Source: Aureisphaera galaxeae
Lineage (GTDB): Bacteria; Bacteroidota; Bacteroidia; Flavobacteriales; Flavobacteriaceae
DNA length: 64,000 nucleotides
NCBI RefSeq assembly: GCF_028561275.1
Contig: NZ_JAQQTF010000004.1
Location: 682,001 to 746,000 of the forward strand
Direction of reading: 5' to 3'
Shown here one piece after another: positions 35,964 to 43,868 of this stretch; within the stretch, counting starts at the first letter, position 1, and every line of letters begins with the position of its first letter. Position numbers and translations under genes: made by a program. Under the pieces are notes generated by a model. That model saw only the letters and a list, made by a program, of their open reading frames with translations. It did not search any database and had not been told where the DNA came from.

Positions 35964-37193
35964 ATGAATCGAAAACTTTTAATCGTACTGTTTGCGGTAT
36001 TTTGGGTAGCATTGGCCCAAGGTCAGATCAATAAGGTACTTCCCCAAAAAGGTATAGAAGGAATGCCTGTGAAAATTGATACTACTAGCATTAGTGAGGT
36101 TATAGGGATATATGGGGAAGATTTCAGGATTAATGAAAATCCAACGTATACACGCTACTTCTACAAGGACCTGGGCATTACTTTTCAATTTGAAACCTAT
36201 GACAAGAATCAGATCGTCCGTTCCATCTATTTAGAATCTCCCTTTGAAGCGGAACTTGAAAATGGCATTCGACTTAATGAGAGTACCATGGAAGATGTTT
36301 GGTTAGCGTATAACAATAAAGGATGTTTTACAAGTGCCAAAGAAGCTCGGCGTCCCGAAGAAGGGATCACTTTTTACATACATAAAAAGCCCAAACAACG
36401 TGGGTACAACGCTAAGAACAAAATATTCAAGTTCGAAATCCATAACAAAGGGGAATTTGGCATACCATCAAGGGTGAATTATGAATTTGATGATGACCCG
36501 TTCGATCGCAAAATGGATGAATTGATTTCCATACTGGAAAAAGACACTATCAACTTTAATGAGCTGGATACCTTTTTGAAAAAGGAAAATGAGGAAAAGG
36601 GAAAGAACAGTAAGCTTTATTCCTTGGAGTCCCGTTTAGTTTTCGAACGACAATTGGAAAGTGGCATAACCCAACAGAAATTTGAACTCGACCCTTGGTC
36701 CAAAACCTATGGTCTAAACATTCTGAAGAAAGGAAGTTCCCTGATCTATCTTAGATTGGAGCGTCGAGGAAGAGATGCAGAAGTGATCTTTGAAAGGGAT
36801 AGGACTGCAAATTTCGAGGAGCTGAAAGGTAGGTATAAGGAGTATAGTGTATTCATCTTTGGTAGTGCTTGTGGATTTGCGGGAACAGCTCCAGCTGGGT
36901 GCAGCAGAATGTACAATTGGGCGAATGAAGGAAATTATACTGAGTTGGCGAAATGGCTACATTCCATAAATCCCGAATTAGCTGCCTATGGATATATTGG
37001 CCTGTATATTATGAAGAAAGAAGGTAACACCATACAAACCAAGGAATTGGAACGAATGAAACAATTGAAAGATTCAGAGGTAAAGTTACGAATCTGCTTA
37101 GGCTGTTTGTATGGAGGAACTGAAACAACCAAGGAAGCGCTGTCTAAAAAACGTCTAAAAGATTTTTATTATTCTTTTCGAGCTCGATATTAG
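35964..37193 (+). CDS. Hypothetical secreted protein
   Basis: 409 residues with a signal peptide ending ALAQGQ. Beta-rich N-terminal half (IGIYGEDFRINENPTYTRYF) and a C-terminal part with four or so cysteines (GSACGFAGTAPAGC, LRICLGCLYGG) and helical hairpins. Not recognised. Thirteen bases before the membrane protein gene, so probably co-transcribed. Confidence 0.6.
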   Translation: MNRKLLIVLFAVFWVALAQGQINKVLPQKGIEGMPVKIDTTSISEVIGIYGEDFRINENPTYTRYFYKDLGITFQFETYDKNQIVRSIYLESPFEAELENGIRLNESTMEDVWLAYNNKGCFTSAKEARRPEEGITFYIHKKPKQRGYNAKNKIFKFEIHNKGEFGIPSRVNYEFDDDPFDRKMDELISILEKDTINFNELDTFLKKENEEKGKNSKLYSLESRLVFERQLESGITQQKFELDPWSKTYGLNILKKGSSLIYLRLERRGRDAEVIFERDRTANFEELKGRYKEYSVFIFGSACGFAGTAPAGCSRMYNWANEGNYTELAKWLHSINPELAAYGYIGLYIMKKEGNTIQTKELERMKQLKDSEVKLRICLGCLYGGTETTKEALSKKRLKDFYYSFRARY

Positions 37194-37206
37194 CTGATAC
37201 ATTAAG

Positions 37207-37773
37207 GTGGGAGAAATACTAGATGTTATAACAAAGTTTATTCATCTGGACCTTTTTATAGGGTTCGGGCTTTATTCCATCCTTTATTTTGTGGTTCGCA
37301 TATTCAAGCGCTATGAAAAAATCGTAGCATTCGATTACGATGCCTGTAAGCTTACCGTGTACTTAGGAGTGATTTTCTTTATCATTTCTTTGGGACTTAT
37401 TTTGGTATATCAATGGGATCGTGCGGTTGGACCTTATTGGTTTGGCGTCTTTTTACAGCCTATCCTATGGCTCATTGTAACCCAATTACTCCGGTTTGAA
37501 GTCATCCGAAAGTATTTCATTTTCCGATTCCTAATTTTCATATCGTTTATAATCACCTTCGAACGATTCGTGATCATCGTAACTTCCCTGCATAGGGACT
37601 ATTTGCCTAGTAGTTTGGGTGACCTTAGTTGGAAGAGCCCTAGTTGGAATGTCGGATTGGGTGTATTTGAGATCATCGGCGGGATTCTATTTAAGATTGC
37701 CCTGTTTACAGTTGTGGTACTATTATATCGTTTTGTAATGCGCCAATTGGGATTCCGTGCTATAGAAAAGTAA
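37207..37773 (+). CDS. Hypothetical integral membrane protein
   Basis: 188 residues from a GTG start, about five membrane helices (LFIGFGLYSILYFVV, TVYLGVIFFIISLGLILV, PILWLIVTQLL, FLIFISFIITFERF, IALFTVVVLLY). No catalytic motif seen. Last gene of the accessory stretch. Confidence 0.6.
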   Translation: MGEILDVITKFIHLDLFIGFGLYSILYFVVRIFKRYEKIVAFDYDACKLTVYLGVIFFIISLGLILVYQWDRAVGPYWFGVFLQPILWLIVTQLLRFEVIRKYFIFRFLIFISFIITFERFVIIVTSLHRDYLPSSLGDLSWKSPSWNVGLGVFEIIGGILFKIALFTVVVLLYRFVMRQLGFRAIEK

Positions 37774-37868
37774 TTTAACCCAAATTTAAAACCAGCGTTT
37801 TTCCGTAAATACGGGTAATGGCGTATCTTCGTAGGAAGATTGATTGTTAAAGTATGGGTTTATAGGAA

Positions 37869-37940
37869 CATTCATTAGTTCATTCAATCATTTACTCATT
37901 CAATCATTAATTCATTATGTCATTAACTCATTAAACCATT
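37869..37940 (+). repeat. Degenerate TTCATT/AATCATT-word repeat
   Basis: About ten imperfect 8-base words (CATTCATT, AGTTCATT, CAATCATT, TACTCATT and so on) end three bases before the pdxH ATG. Confidence 0.75.
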
Positions 37941-37943
37941 GGC

Positions 37944-38588
37944 ATGCGCGATAACCTGCACGATTACCGAAAAAGCTACGAAAAGGGAGTATTGGACACC
38001 TCCACGGTAGATAGCAATCCGTTGCAGCAATTTCGTACTTGGTTCTATCAGGTACAAGATGCCGGTGGGGTAGATGAGGCCAATGCCATGACCCTTACCA
38101 CGATTGGATTGGACGGATTTCCTAAAGGACGTGTGGTGTTGTTGAAGAAATACGATGAAAACGGGTTCTATTTTTATACCAACTATACGAGTGAAAAGGG
38201 GGAAGCCATTTTAGCCAATCCCAATGTTTCCTTGTCCTTTTTCTGGCCCAATTTAGAGCGACAAGTACTTATTAAGGGAATAGCTCAAAAAACCAGTGAA
38301 GTAGATTCCTCCAATTATTTTGCCTCCCGGCCGAAAGGAAGTCAGTTGGGAGCCATGGTATCTAATCAGAGCAGTGTTGTAGAGAGTAGGGAAGCTTTGG
38401 AAGAAGAATTGAAAGCCTTGGAAGAAACCTACGACGGAAAGGAAGTACCCAAACCCGATGATTGGGGAGGATTTGTAGTTCAGCCGGTAGAATTTGAATT
38501 TTGGCAAGGACGCCCGAACCGTTTGCACGACCGAATACGATATCGATTGGACCAACTCGATTGGGTGATTGAGCGGCTAGCGCCGTAA
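37944..38588 (+). CDS. pdxH: Pyridoxamine 5'-phosphate oxidase
   Basis: 214 residues, standard length. FMN enzyme that makes pyridoxal phosphate. Motifs TLTTIGLDGFPKGRVVLLKK, FYTNYTSEKGEAILANP, SQLGAMVSNQSSVV and the C-terminal QGRPNRLHDRIRY with substrate-binding Arg/His, then DWVIERLAP. The start is fixed by the family N-terminus (LHDYRKSYEKG). Confidence 0.97.
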   Translation: MRDNLHDYRKSYEKGVLDTSTVDSNPLQQFRTWFYQVQDAGGVDEANAMTLTTIGLDGFPKGRVVLLKKYDENGFYFYTNYTSEKGEAILANPNVSLSFFWPNLERQVLIKGIAQKTSEVDSSNYFASRPKGSQLGAMVSNQSSVVESREALEEELKALEETYDGKEVPKPDDWGGFVVQPVEFEFWQGRPNRLHDRIRYRLDQLDWVIERLAP

Positions 38589-38590
38589 TA

Positions 38591-38642
38591 GAAGTGAGAG
38601 GTGAAAAGTGAAATGTGAAAGGTGAGAAGTGAGAAGTGAAAA
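38591..38642 (+). repeat. GTGAGAA/GTGAAA-word repeat after pdxH
   Basis: About six units of GTGARAA with one- or two-base changes. Downstream, CCGACT (38664-38669) can pair with AGTCGG (38691-38696). Confidence 0.65.
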
Positions 38643-38721
38643 AGAAGAGGGACTCCGAGTGGGCCGACTGAAAGAAGGGTTGTATCGAGGAGTCGGTTTG
38701 GAAAAGAGAGTAGAGAGATTA

Positions 38722-38780
38722 TATACTATCGACTATAGACTAAAGACCATAGACTAAAGACCATAGACCATAGACTAAAT
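38722..38780 (+). repeat. Degenerate AGACCATAGACTAA repeat
   Basis: Four to five imperfect copies of ATAGACTAAAGACC ahead of the SixA-like gene. Confidence 0.75.
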
Positions 38781-38823
38781 AAACACATCAACGAATAAGA
38801 CAGCTAAACAGTTAAACAACAAA

Positions 38824-39312
38824 ATGAAAACACTTTACATGGTCCGTCACGCAAAATCGTCCTGGAAACACGACGTTATCGATCATAAGCGACCCCTAAA
38901 GGGTAGGGGAAGAAGAGACGGCGTATTGGTTTCAGAATATCTGAGCGAGAAAATAACTCCGCCCCAGCGTATTATCTCCAGTGGCGCGACGAGAGCATTG
39001 TCTACTGCTCAATACATGAAAGAGGCATTCCAAACCCCTGATTCGGATTTTGAAGTAAACAACGACCTCTATGATTTCAGTGGCCACAAGGTGATGGATA
39101 TTATCAAAGGACTGGACAATTCCTATGATCGTATTATGATTGTGGGCCATAACCATGCCTTTACGTCCATTGCGAATATGCTTGGAAACAGCTATATTGA
39201 TAATGTTCCAACCTGTGGGTTCGTAGAATTACAGTTCGACACTAACAAATGGAGTGAAATCACCACTGGAAAAACAGTACAAACCGTATTCCCAAGAGAC
39301 TTAAAAGAATGA
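38824..39312 (+). CDS. SixA-type phosphohistidine phosphatase
   Basis: 162 residues, histidine phosphatase superfamily. Catalytic His9 in LYMVRHAKSSW, then the conserved Arg in HKRPLKGRGRRDG and the second His in IMIVGHNHAFTSIANML. SixA-type proteins remove phosphate from histidine phosphotransfer domains or small substrates. It overlaps ppk1 by 4 bases (ATGA), tying it to polyphosphate metabolism (inference). Confidence 0.88.
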   Translation: MKTLYMVRHAKSSWKHDVIDHKRPLKGRGRRDGVLVSEYLSEKITPPQRIISSGATRALSTAQYMKEAFQTPDSDFEVNNDLYDFSGHKVMDIIKGLDNSYDRIMIVGHNHAFTSIANMLGNSYIDNVPTCGFVELQFDTNKWSEITTGKTVQTVFPRDLKE

Positions 39313-41420
39313 CAGTAAGCACCGTAGCAAAGAAAGTAGAGAATAGGTACCTAAATCGTGAACTCAGTTGGCTGCAGTTCAACGCACGGGTATTACAGGA
39401 AGGCGAAGACCCCACCGTTCCTCTCATTGAACGTCTTCGGTTCCTTGGGATTTTCTCCAATAACTTGGACGAATTCTTCAAAGTACGTTATGCCACTATT
39501 AAGCGCATTGTCGAGGCCGGAAAAGGCGGTAGAAGTGAGCTTGGAGGGATTTCTGCTACGGAATTATTAGAAGAAATTACACAAACTGTAATTAAACAAC
39601 AGGCGCATAGTCTGCGCATTCTGGGCGATATTCAGAAAGAATTGGAAAAAGAGAATATTTTCATCATCGATGAGACCCAGATTTCAGATACACAATGCAC
39701 GTTTATTTCGGACTATTTCATTCGTAAGGTAAGTCCAGCGCTTATGACCATTATGATTTCCGAACTGGAAGAATTCCCCGAATTAAAGGACAGTGCTGCC
39801 TATTTGGCCGTTCGGATGAAAATGAGGGAAAATGGCGATAATGGAAACGGCAATGGAAATGGGGTAAACTATGCCCTGATCGAAATTCCTCGAATTATTG
39901 AACGTTTCGTGGTATTGCCCGAGGAAGATGGAAAACAGTACATCATTCTACTGGATGACCTTATCCGTTCGCAGATGGGGAACATCTTCAATATTTTTGA
40001 TTATGAGTCCATTTCGGCCCATATGATCAAGATTACCCGAGATGCCGAATTGGATATCGATAGTGATCTTTCCCGAAGTTTTCTCGAAAAAATCTCGAAA
40101 AGTGTGGCCATGCGAAGTCATGGGGACCCCGTTCGTTTTGTATACGATAAAAGCATAGATCAAGAGACCTTACAGTTTATCATGGATAAGATGGGGATCG
40201 AAACCACAGATAGTGTTATTCCTGGCGGTCGTTACCACAACCGTAGGGATTATATGAAATTCCCTAGTCTTGGCCGTAAAGACCTTATGTACAGTTCCGT
40301 TGAACCACTCCCTGTACCCGGATTGTCGTTGCAAGGACGTTTGCTTAGGAAAATTGCCCAGCGTGACTATTTGTTGTATGCTCCTTACCAAACCTTCGCC
40401 TATGTAGTGAAGTTCTTAAGGGAAGTTGCTTTAGATCCAAAGGTGCAATCCATTAAGATTACTATTTACCGTCTTGCCGAAGTATCCCACATAGCGAGTT
40501 CTCTGATCAATGCAGCGAAAAATGGTAAAGAAGTAACCGTGCAGATTGAGTTACAAGCCCGTTTCGATGAAGCTGCCAACATACGCTATGCTGAACTTAT
40601 GCAGGAGGAAGGAGTGAAGCTTATCTTTGGTGTCACCGGTCTTAAGGTGCATTGTAAGGCCTGTGTAGTGGAACGATTGGAAGGGCAAAAAATTCGTCGC
40701 TACTCCTTTGTGAGCACAGGGAACTTCAACGAATCTACTGCTCGAATATACACGGACTATACATTATTTACCTCCAATAATAAGATTGGAAAAGAAATCA
40801 CTAAAGTGTTCGATTTTTTCGAAGTAAACTACCGCATAAAAAAATACAACCATCTTTTGGTGTCTCCGCATTATACTCGAAATGCGCTCTATCAACTTAT
40901 TGATGCCGAAATAGAAAACCACAAACAAGGACTTCCTAGTGGTATCAAATTCAAAATGAATAGTCTATCCGACTTTAAAATGATAGATAAATTGTACGAT
41001 GCTAGTAGAGCAGGTGTGAAGGTGCAATTAATCGTGCGCGGAATCTGCTGCCTTATTCCTGGCGTGGAAGGCATGAGCGAAAATATTGAGGTGATCAGTG
41101 TGGTTGATAAATTTTTGGAGCATCCACGTTTGTACATTTTTGAAAATGCAGGCACTCCAAAATACTATATCTCTTCTGCCGATCTTATGGGAAGGAATTT
41201 GGATAACCGGGTAGAAATTTCCTGTCCTATTTACAATGAAGAGATACAACAAGAATTATTAGATACCTTTGCGATTAGCTGGAACGATAATGTGAAGGCC
41301 CGAGTCATTTCAGAAAAGCAGGACAATGTCTATAGGAGAAATGATTTGGAATCCACACGTTCGCAGTTTAAATTGTACGAGTATTACAAAGAAAAGTTGA
41401 AAAATTTTGTTGAACATTGA
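39309..41420 (+). CDS. ppk1: Polyphosphate kinase 1
   Basis: 703 residues. Makes polyphosphate from ATP. N-terminal LNRELSWLQFNARVLQE, central KFPSLGRKDLMYSS, SIKITIYRLAE with an active-site region around VHCKACVVER (autophosphorylated His) and a second HKD-like site near HPRLYIFENAGTPKYYISSAD. An N/G-rich insert (about residues 177-186, GDNGNGNGNG) is unusual. Start overlaps the SixA gene, and its end overlaps ppx. Confidence 0.97.
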   Translation: MTVSTVAKKVENRYLNRELSWLQFNARVLQEGEDPTVPLIERLRFLGIFSNNLDEFFKVRYATIKRIVEAGKGGRSELGGISATELLEEITQTVIKQQAHSLRILGDIQKELEKENIFIIDETQISDTQCTFISDYFIRKVSPALMTIMISELEEFPELKDSAAYLAVRMKMRENGDNGNGNGNGVNYALIEIPRIIERFVVLPEEDGKQYIILLDDLIRSQMGNIFNIFDYESISAHMIKITRDAELDIDSDLSRSFLEKISKSVAMRSHGDPVRFVYDKSIDQETLQFIMDKMGIETTDSVIPGGRYHNRRDYMKFPSLGRKDLMYSSVEPLPVPGLSLQGRLLRKIAQRDYLLYAPYQTFAYVVKFLREVALDPKVQSIKITIYRLAEVSHIASSLINAAKNGKEVTVQIELQARFDEAANIRYAELMQEEGVKLIFGVTGLKVHCKACVVERLEGQKIRRYSFVSTGNFNESTARIYTDYTLFTSNNKIGKEITKVFDFFEVNYRIKKYNHLLVSPHYTRNALYQLIDAEIENHKQGLPSGIKFKMNSLSDFKMIDKLYDASRAGVKVQLIVRGICCLIPGVEGMSENIEVISVVDKFLEHPRLYIFENAGTPKYYISSADLMGRNLDNRVEISCPIYNEEIQQELLDTFAISWNDNVKARVISEKQDNVYRRNDLESTRSQFKLYEYYKEKLKNFVEH

Positions 41421-42321
41421 GAAATACGGAGCCATAGATATTGGTTCCAATGCCATACGCCTACTTATAGCCACAATTATTGAAAAGGACAACCAACAGC
41501 CCCAATTCAAAAAAACCTCGCTAGTTCGTGTGCCTATTCGTTTGGGAGCCGATGTATTTTTAGAAGGCAAAGTTTCTGATGAAAACTATAAGCGCATGGT
41601 AGATGCCATGAATGCCTATAGTCTGCTTATGAAAACTCATGGTGTCGTTAAGTACCGTGCGTGTGCCACTTCGGCAATGCGGGAAGCTGCCAATGGAAAT
41701 GAAATAGCCGATAAGATTCGGGAAGAAACAGGGATCAATATCCAGATCATCGATGGACAGGACGAAGCTGCCATCATCGCTTCTACCGATTTACAAGACC
41801 TTATAGATACCGATAAGACCTTCCTCTATGTTGACGTAGGAGGGGGAAGTACCGAGTTCACTGTATTTGCTAACGGAAGAACCGTAGCTTCAAAATCCTT
41901 TAAATTAGGAACGGTTCGTGTCTTAAATGATATGGTCCGCGAATCTGTTTGGGAAGAGGTGAAAAAATGGATTAAGAAAAGCACCAAGAAATACGACAAA
42001 ATAAGCTTGATCGGTTCGGGGGGGAATATAAACAGCATCTACAAATCCAGCGGCCGGAAACTGGGCAAACCCTTGAGTTACTTTTACCTGGCCAACTATT
42101 ACGAGCGCTTAAAATCCTATACCTATCACGACCGTATTTTCGAATTGCAAATGAATCCGGATCGAGCGGACGTAATTGTCCCCGCTACGCGTATTTACCT
42201 TTCTGCCATGAAATGGAGCAAGGCCAAGAATATCTATGTGCCTAAGATTGGACTTTCGGACGGAATCATTAAAAGTCTTTACAACGAGAAACGCGCCAAG
42301 GAAATGGAGGTAGAGATTTAG
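41407..42321 (+). CDS. ppx: Exopolyphosphatase / GppA family
   Basis: 304 residues. ASKHA-fold phosphatase: YGAIDIGSNAIRLLIA at the N-terminus, ATSAMREAANG, VDVGGGSTEFTVF and SLIGSGGNIN. Short form lacking the C-terminal HD domain. It degrades polyphosphate or pppGpp. Starts at TTG (41407 or 41410) within the ppk1 end, so synthesis and breakdown enzymes are coupled. The final TTAG is shared with the opposite gene. Confidence 0.92.
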   Translation: MLNIEKYGAIDIGSNAIRLLIATIIEKDNQQPQFKKTSLVRVPIRLGADVFLEGKVSDENYKRMVDAMNAYSLLMKTHGVVKYRACATSAMREAANGNEIADKIREETGINIQIIDGQDEAAIIASTDLQDLIDTDKTFLYVDVGGGSTEFTVFANGRTVASKSFKLGTVRVLNDMVRESVWEEVKKWIKKSTKKYDKISLIGSGGNINSIYKSSGRKLGKPLSYFYLANYYERLKSYTYHDRIFELQMNPDRADVIVPATRIYLSAMKWSKAKNIYVPKIGLSDGIIKSLYNEKRAKEMEVEI

Positions 42322-42833
42322 AGCAGTAGCTCGGCAATTTCCTTCCAATTGTTTACCCGTTCATGACCGCGATCATCATTTATGTTATGTGGTTGGGTAA
42401 ATAGTAAACTTCTATTTTTAAAAGGATCCAAGTTTTTATAATGATCATCGATTAAAATATCTCCCTGGACAGGAACCTTCGAACCACAAAGGATAATATT
42501 ACGCCAGGAAATGAAAGGAAAATGCTCTTCCAACCAATAGTATTTTTCTTCCAAACTATTCGGGAACTCCATAGCGGCAGAGACAATGAAAATATCGTAT
42601 GAATCGTAGAGTGCTTTTACAACTTCCTGCGCATCGGGTATGACGGGTGCTTCCCTAAAAAAGCCTTTCTCTCGAACATGCCGCTTGGCATTGGGAAAAG
42701 CGACGATTTCATCCTTCCCGTTGACCTCCTCCAGTTGAATAAGGCGTCCGCTTTCTGCAAATTCAAAATTAATGGCTTGTTGATAGATGTCTGCCATGAC
42801 ACCATCCATATCGATGAGCAACCGTTGTTTCAT
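42318..42833 (-). CDS. 5'(3')-deoxyribonucleotidase-like HAD phosphatase (NT5C)
   Basis: 171 residues. HAD motif I LLIDMDGVMADIYQ, motif II IFIVSAAMEFPNS, and motif III/IV VPVQGDILIDDHYKNLD. Fits the 5' nucleotidase, deoxy (pyrimidine) cytosolic type C family, which dephosphorylates dNMPs. Tail-to-tail with ppx, sharing 4 bases. Confidence 0.87.
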   Translation of the reverse strand: MKQRLLIDMDGVMADIYQQAINFEFAESGRLIQLEEVNGKDEIVAFPNAKRHVREKGFFREAPVIPDAQEVVKALYDSYDIFIVSAAMEFPNSLEEKYYWLEEHFPFISWRNIILCGSKVPVQGDILIDDHYKNLDPFKNRSLLFTQPHNINDDRGHERVNNWKEIAELLL

Positions 42834-42895
42834 AGATTTTCCTTTTTTGGATTTCTAATTAGATTGCCTTTTGGGATTGGGTTGCGTGGTGAGTA

Positions 42896-43255
42896 TTAAT
42901 TTTCGGGGTATAAGTCCTCTGGAACGTTTTGCTCAACCCAATCATGAACCTCTTGCTTACCGACTACCCATTTTACACATAACTCAAGATTGTTGATTAG
43001 GCCAATAACAATAACTTTAAATGCTTCGTTCTCTTTGTCTTTCTCTTTGCAAAATGCATAGAAACTCTTTCTAGGGTCTATCATTGTTTCTTTTGGATTG
43101 AGCGAAGAAGCAACTGTAATAAATCTTTGGGCCTCTGTGGTGTTGTTAGGAAGGAAAGTTCCGTCTAGATATCCCATGTCCATGGAAGAATTATGAAAAA
43201 CACCAATTTCGATGCCCTTCCAAATAATCATGTATTCTATTATGTGGCTATCCAT
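42896..43255 (-). CDS. Hypothetical protein
   Basis: 119 residues, cytosolic. Has SSLNPKETMIDPRKSFYAFC and a C-terminal VGKQEVHDWVEQNVPEDLYP. Not recognised. Its first 8 bases overlap the miaE end, suggesting co-transcription. Confidence 0.5.
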   Translation of the reverse strand: MDSHIIEYMIIWKGIEIGVFHNSSMDMGYLDGTFLPNNTTEAQRFITVASSLNPKETMIDPRKSFYAFCKEKDKENEAFKVIVIGLINNLELCVKWVVGKQEVHDWVEQNVPEDLYPEN

Positions 43256-43859
43256 GAATCCGTTCAGAAGTACTTAAATCCTTCATAACACCCGCTTCAA
43301 AATCCAGCAGATCCTGCCATTTTTTATCCACTTCTTCACGATTTCCAAACTTACGGGCAAATCCAAGGAACATAGTGTAATGCCCAGCTTCACTAATCAT
43401 GAGTTTACGGTAAAATTGAGCCAATTTCTTATCCTCCAATTGCTCACTTAACAATCGGAAGCGCTCACAACTGCGGGCTTCGATAAGCGCTGCGTACAGC
43501 AATCTATGGATGAGCTGGGTATTGCGATCACCTCCTTTGGGGAAGAATTTCATGATGATGTTTACGTACTCATCCTTGCGTTCACGACCTAAGGTCAATC
43601 CTCGTTCTAAAATGAGGTCGTGCACCATTTTAAAATGACTCATTTCTTCCTGCGCTAAAAGCGTCATTTCATCCACTAAATCGGAGTATTCGGGATAGCC
43701 AATGATAAGGGAAATAGCCGTTGATGCGGCTTTTTGCTCGCAATAGGCATGATCTATAAGGATTTCTTCGATGTTCTTCTCAACAATATTCACCCATCGG
43801 GGATCGGTGGGCAGCTTAAGCCCCAGCATTTTTATCTCATCGTTTTCTAACTCGCTCAT
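43248..43859 (-). CDS. miaE: tRNA-(ms2io6A37)-hydroxylase
   Basis: 203 residues, ferritin-like diiron enzyme that hydroxylates the isopentenyl group of ms2i6A37 in tRNA. Ligand motifs ILIDHAYCEQKAASTA, LAQEEMSHFKMVHDL, ALIEARSCERFRLL and ISEAGHYTMFLG give the E, ExxH, E, ExxH set. Ten bases from dnaX on the same strand. Confidence 0.93.
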   Translation of the reverse strand: MSELENDEIKMLGLKLPTDPRWVNIVEKNIEEILIDHAYCEQKAASTAISLIIGYPEYSDLVDEMTLLAQEEMSHFKMVHDLILERGLTLGRERKDEYVNIIMKFFPKGGDRNTQLIHRLLYAALIEARSCERFRLLSEQLEDKKLAQFYRKLMISEAGHYTMFLGFARKFGNREEVDKKWQDLLDFEAGVMKDLSTSERIHG

Positions 43860-43868
43860 CTTCGTGCA

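Noticed and set aside
28137-37773. Prophage or integrated element
   Set aside because: No integrase, capsid, tail, relaxase or att-like repeat was seen; only composition and gene content are unusual.
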